The translations under genes were made by a program, and so were the position numbers. Shown in pieces: positions 63,975-64,000 of a stretch of 64,000 nucleotides of DNA. This DNA comes from Pseudomonadota bacterium. GTDB lineage: Bacteria > Pseudomonadota > Gammaproteobacteria > Burkholderiales > Ferrovaceae. The notes under the pieces were generated by a model. That model was given only the letters and a program-made list of their open reading frames with translations. It did no database searches and was not told the DNA's origin. Location: assembly GCA_021805445.1 (NCBI GenBank), contig JAJZFH010000056.1, positions 45,885 through 109,884 of the forward strand, given 5' to 3'. How positions within the stretch are numbered: the first letter of the stretch is position 1; each line of letters starts with the position of its first letter.

Positions 63975-64000
63975 TTTCGAATCCCCTTTTAATCTGTTGT

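Noticed and set aside
1..64000. CRISPR arrays, insertion sequences, integrases or attachment sites
   Set aside because: No regularly spaced repeats other than the Sel1 coding repeats, no transposase or integrase frames, and the single tRNA gene shows no duplicated 3' end downstream within the window.

Overview
The window looks like an ordinary chromosomal stretch of a Gram-negative proteobacterium, most likely a betaproteobacterium. Support for this comes from a yceD-rpmF-plsX-fab cluster, divergent rluC/rne, MdtABC-type RND efflux with ATGA-coupled genes, a full TonB-ExbB-ExbD system, a PabB-PabC fusion and a PEP-CTERM exosortase substrate. The genus cannot be fixed from the sequence alone. 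I see no insertion sequence, integrase, phage gene or CRISPR array. Genes are packed tightly, and many adjacent pairs overlap.

Layout. 0-9.2 kb (minus strand): a four-gene tripartite RND pump operon of the MdtABC-OMF type, ending 4 bases before the start of nadE, which runs off the left edge. 9.2-16 kb: an orphan MlaF-like ATPase, a large SNF2-family helicase and EttA. 16-19.6 kb: a SlyB-like lipoprotein, rfbB-rfbA for dTDP-sugar synthesis, and a degenerate OmpR-type response regulator. 19.7-23.4 kb: nadB, nadA and nadC, the de novo quinolinate route whose final enzyme nadE lies at the left edge. 23.5-29.2 kb: panD, then a beta-oxidation operon (3-hydroxyacyl-CoA dehydrogenase/hydratase, thiolase, EtfB, EtfA). 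29.3-31 kb: a PabB-PabC fusion.

31-34.4 kb: a minus-strand set that looks copper-related, with a Sel1-repeat protein, a DUF2946 protein, a Cys-motif beta-barrel and a thioredoxin-PCuAC fusion. 34.6-39.1 kb: an unusual operon of cytochrome b561, YceI, PanB, a TolC-like protein and an EmrA-like adaptor, without an inner-membrane pump gene. 39.1-48.6 kb: the housekeeping cluster yceD-rpmF-plsX-fabH-fabD-fabG-acpP-fabF-mltG-tmk-holB-tatD. 48.7-54.1 kb: maf (yceF type), an RsmI-like methyltransferase, rluC and rne.

54.1-59.7 kb: a DUF2252 protein divergent from a TonB-dependent receptor with its own exbB-exbD-tonB. 59.8-63 kb: a FIST-domain sensor protein coupled to a hybrid histidine kinase. 63-64 kb: tRNA-Leu(UAG) and a PEP-CTERM protein with a good Rho-independent terminator.

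Nothing in the window is plainly a new defence or mobile system. The best leads are the copper-type operon with its thioredoxin-PCuAC fusion, the pump-less TolC/EmrA pair in a panB operon, the phosphoacceptor-less response regulator, the MlaF-like ATPase with Tyr in its H-loop, the rne leader with mutually exclusive pairings over its ribosome-binding site, and the FIST-kinase pair.
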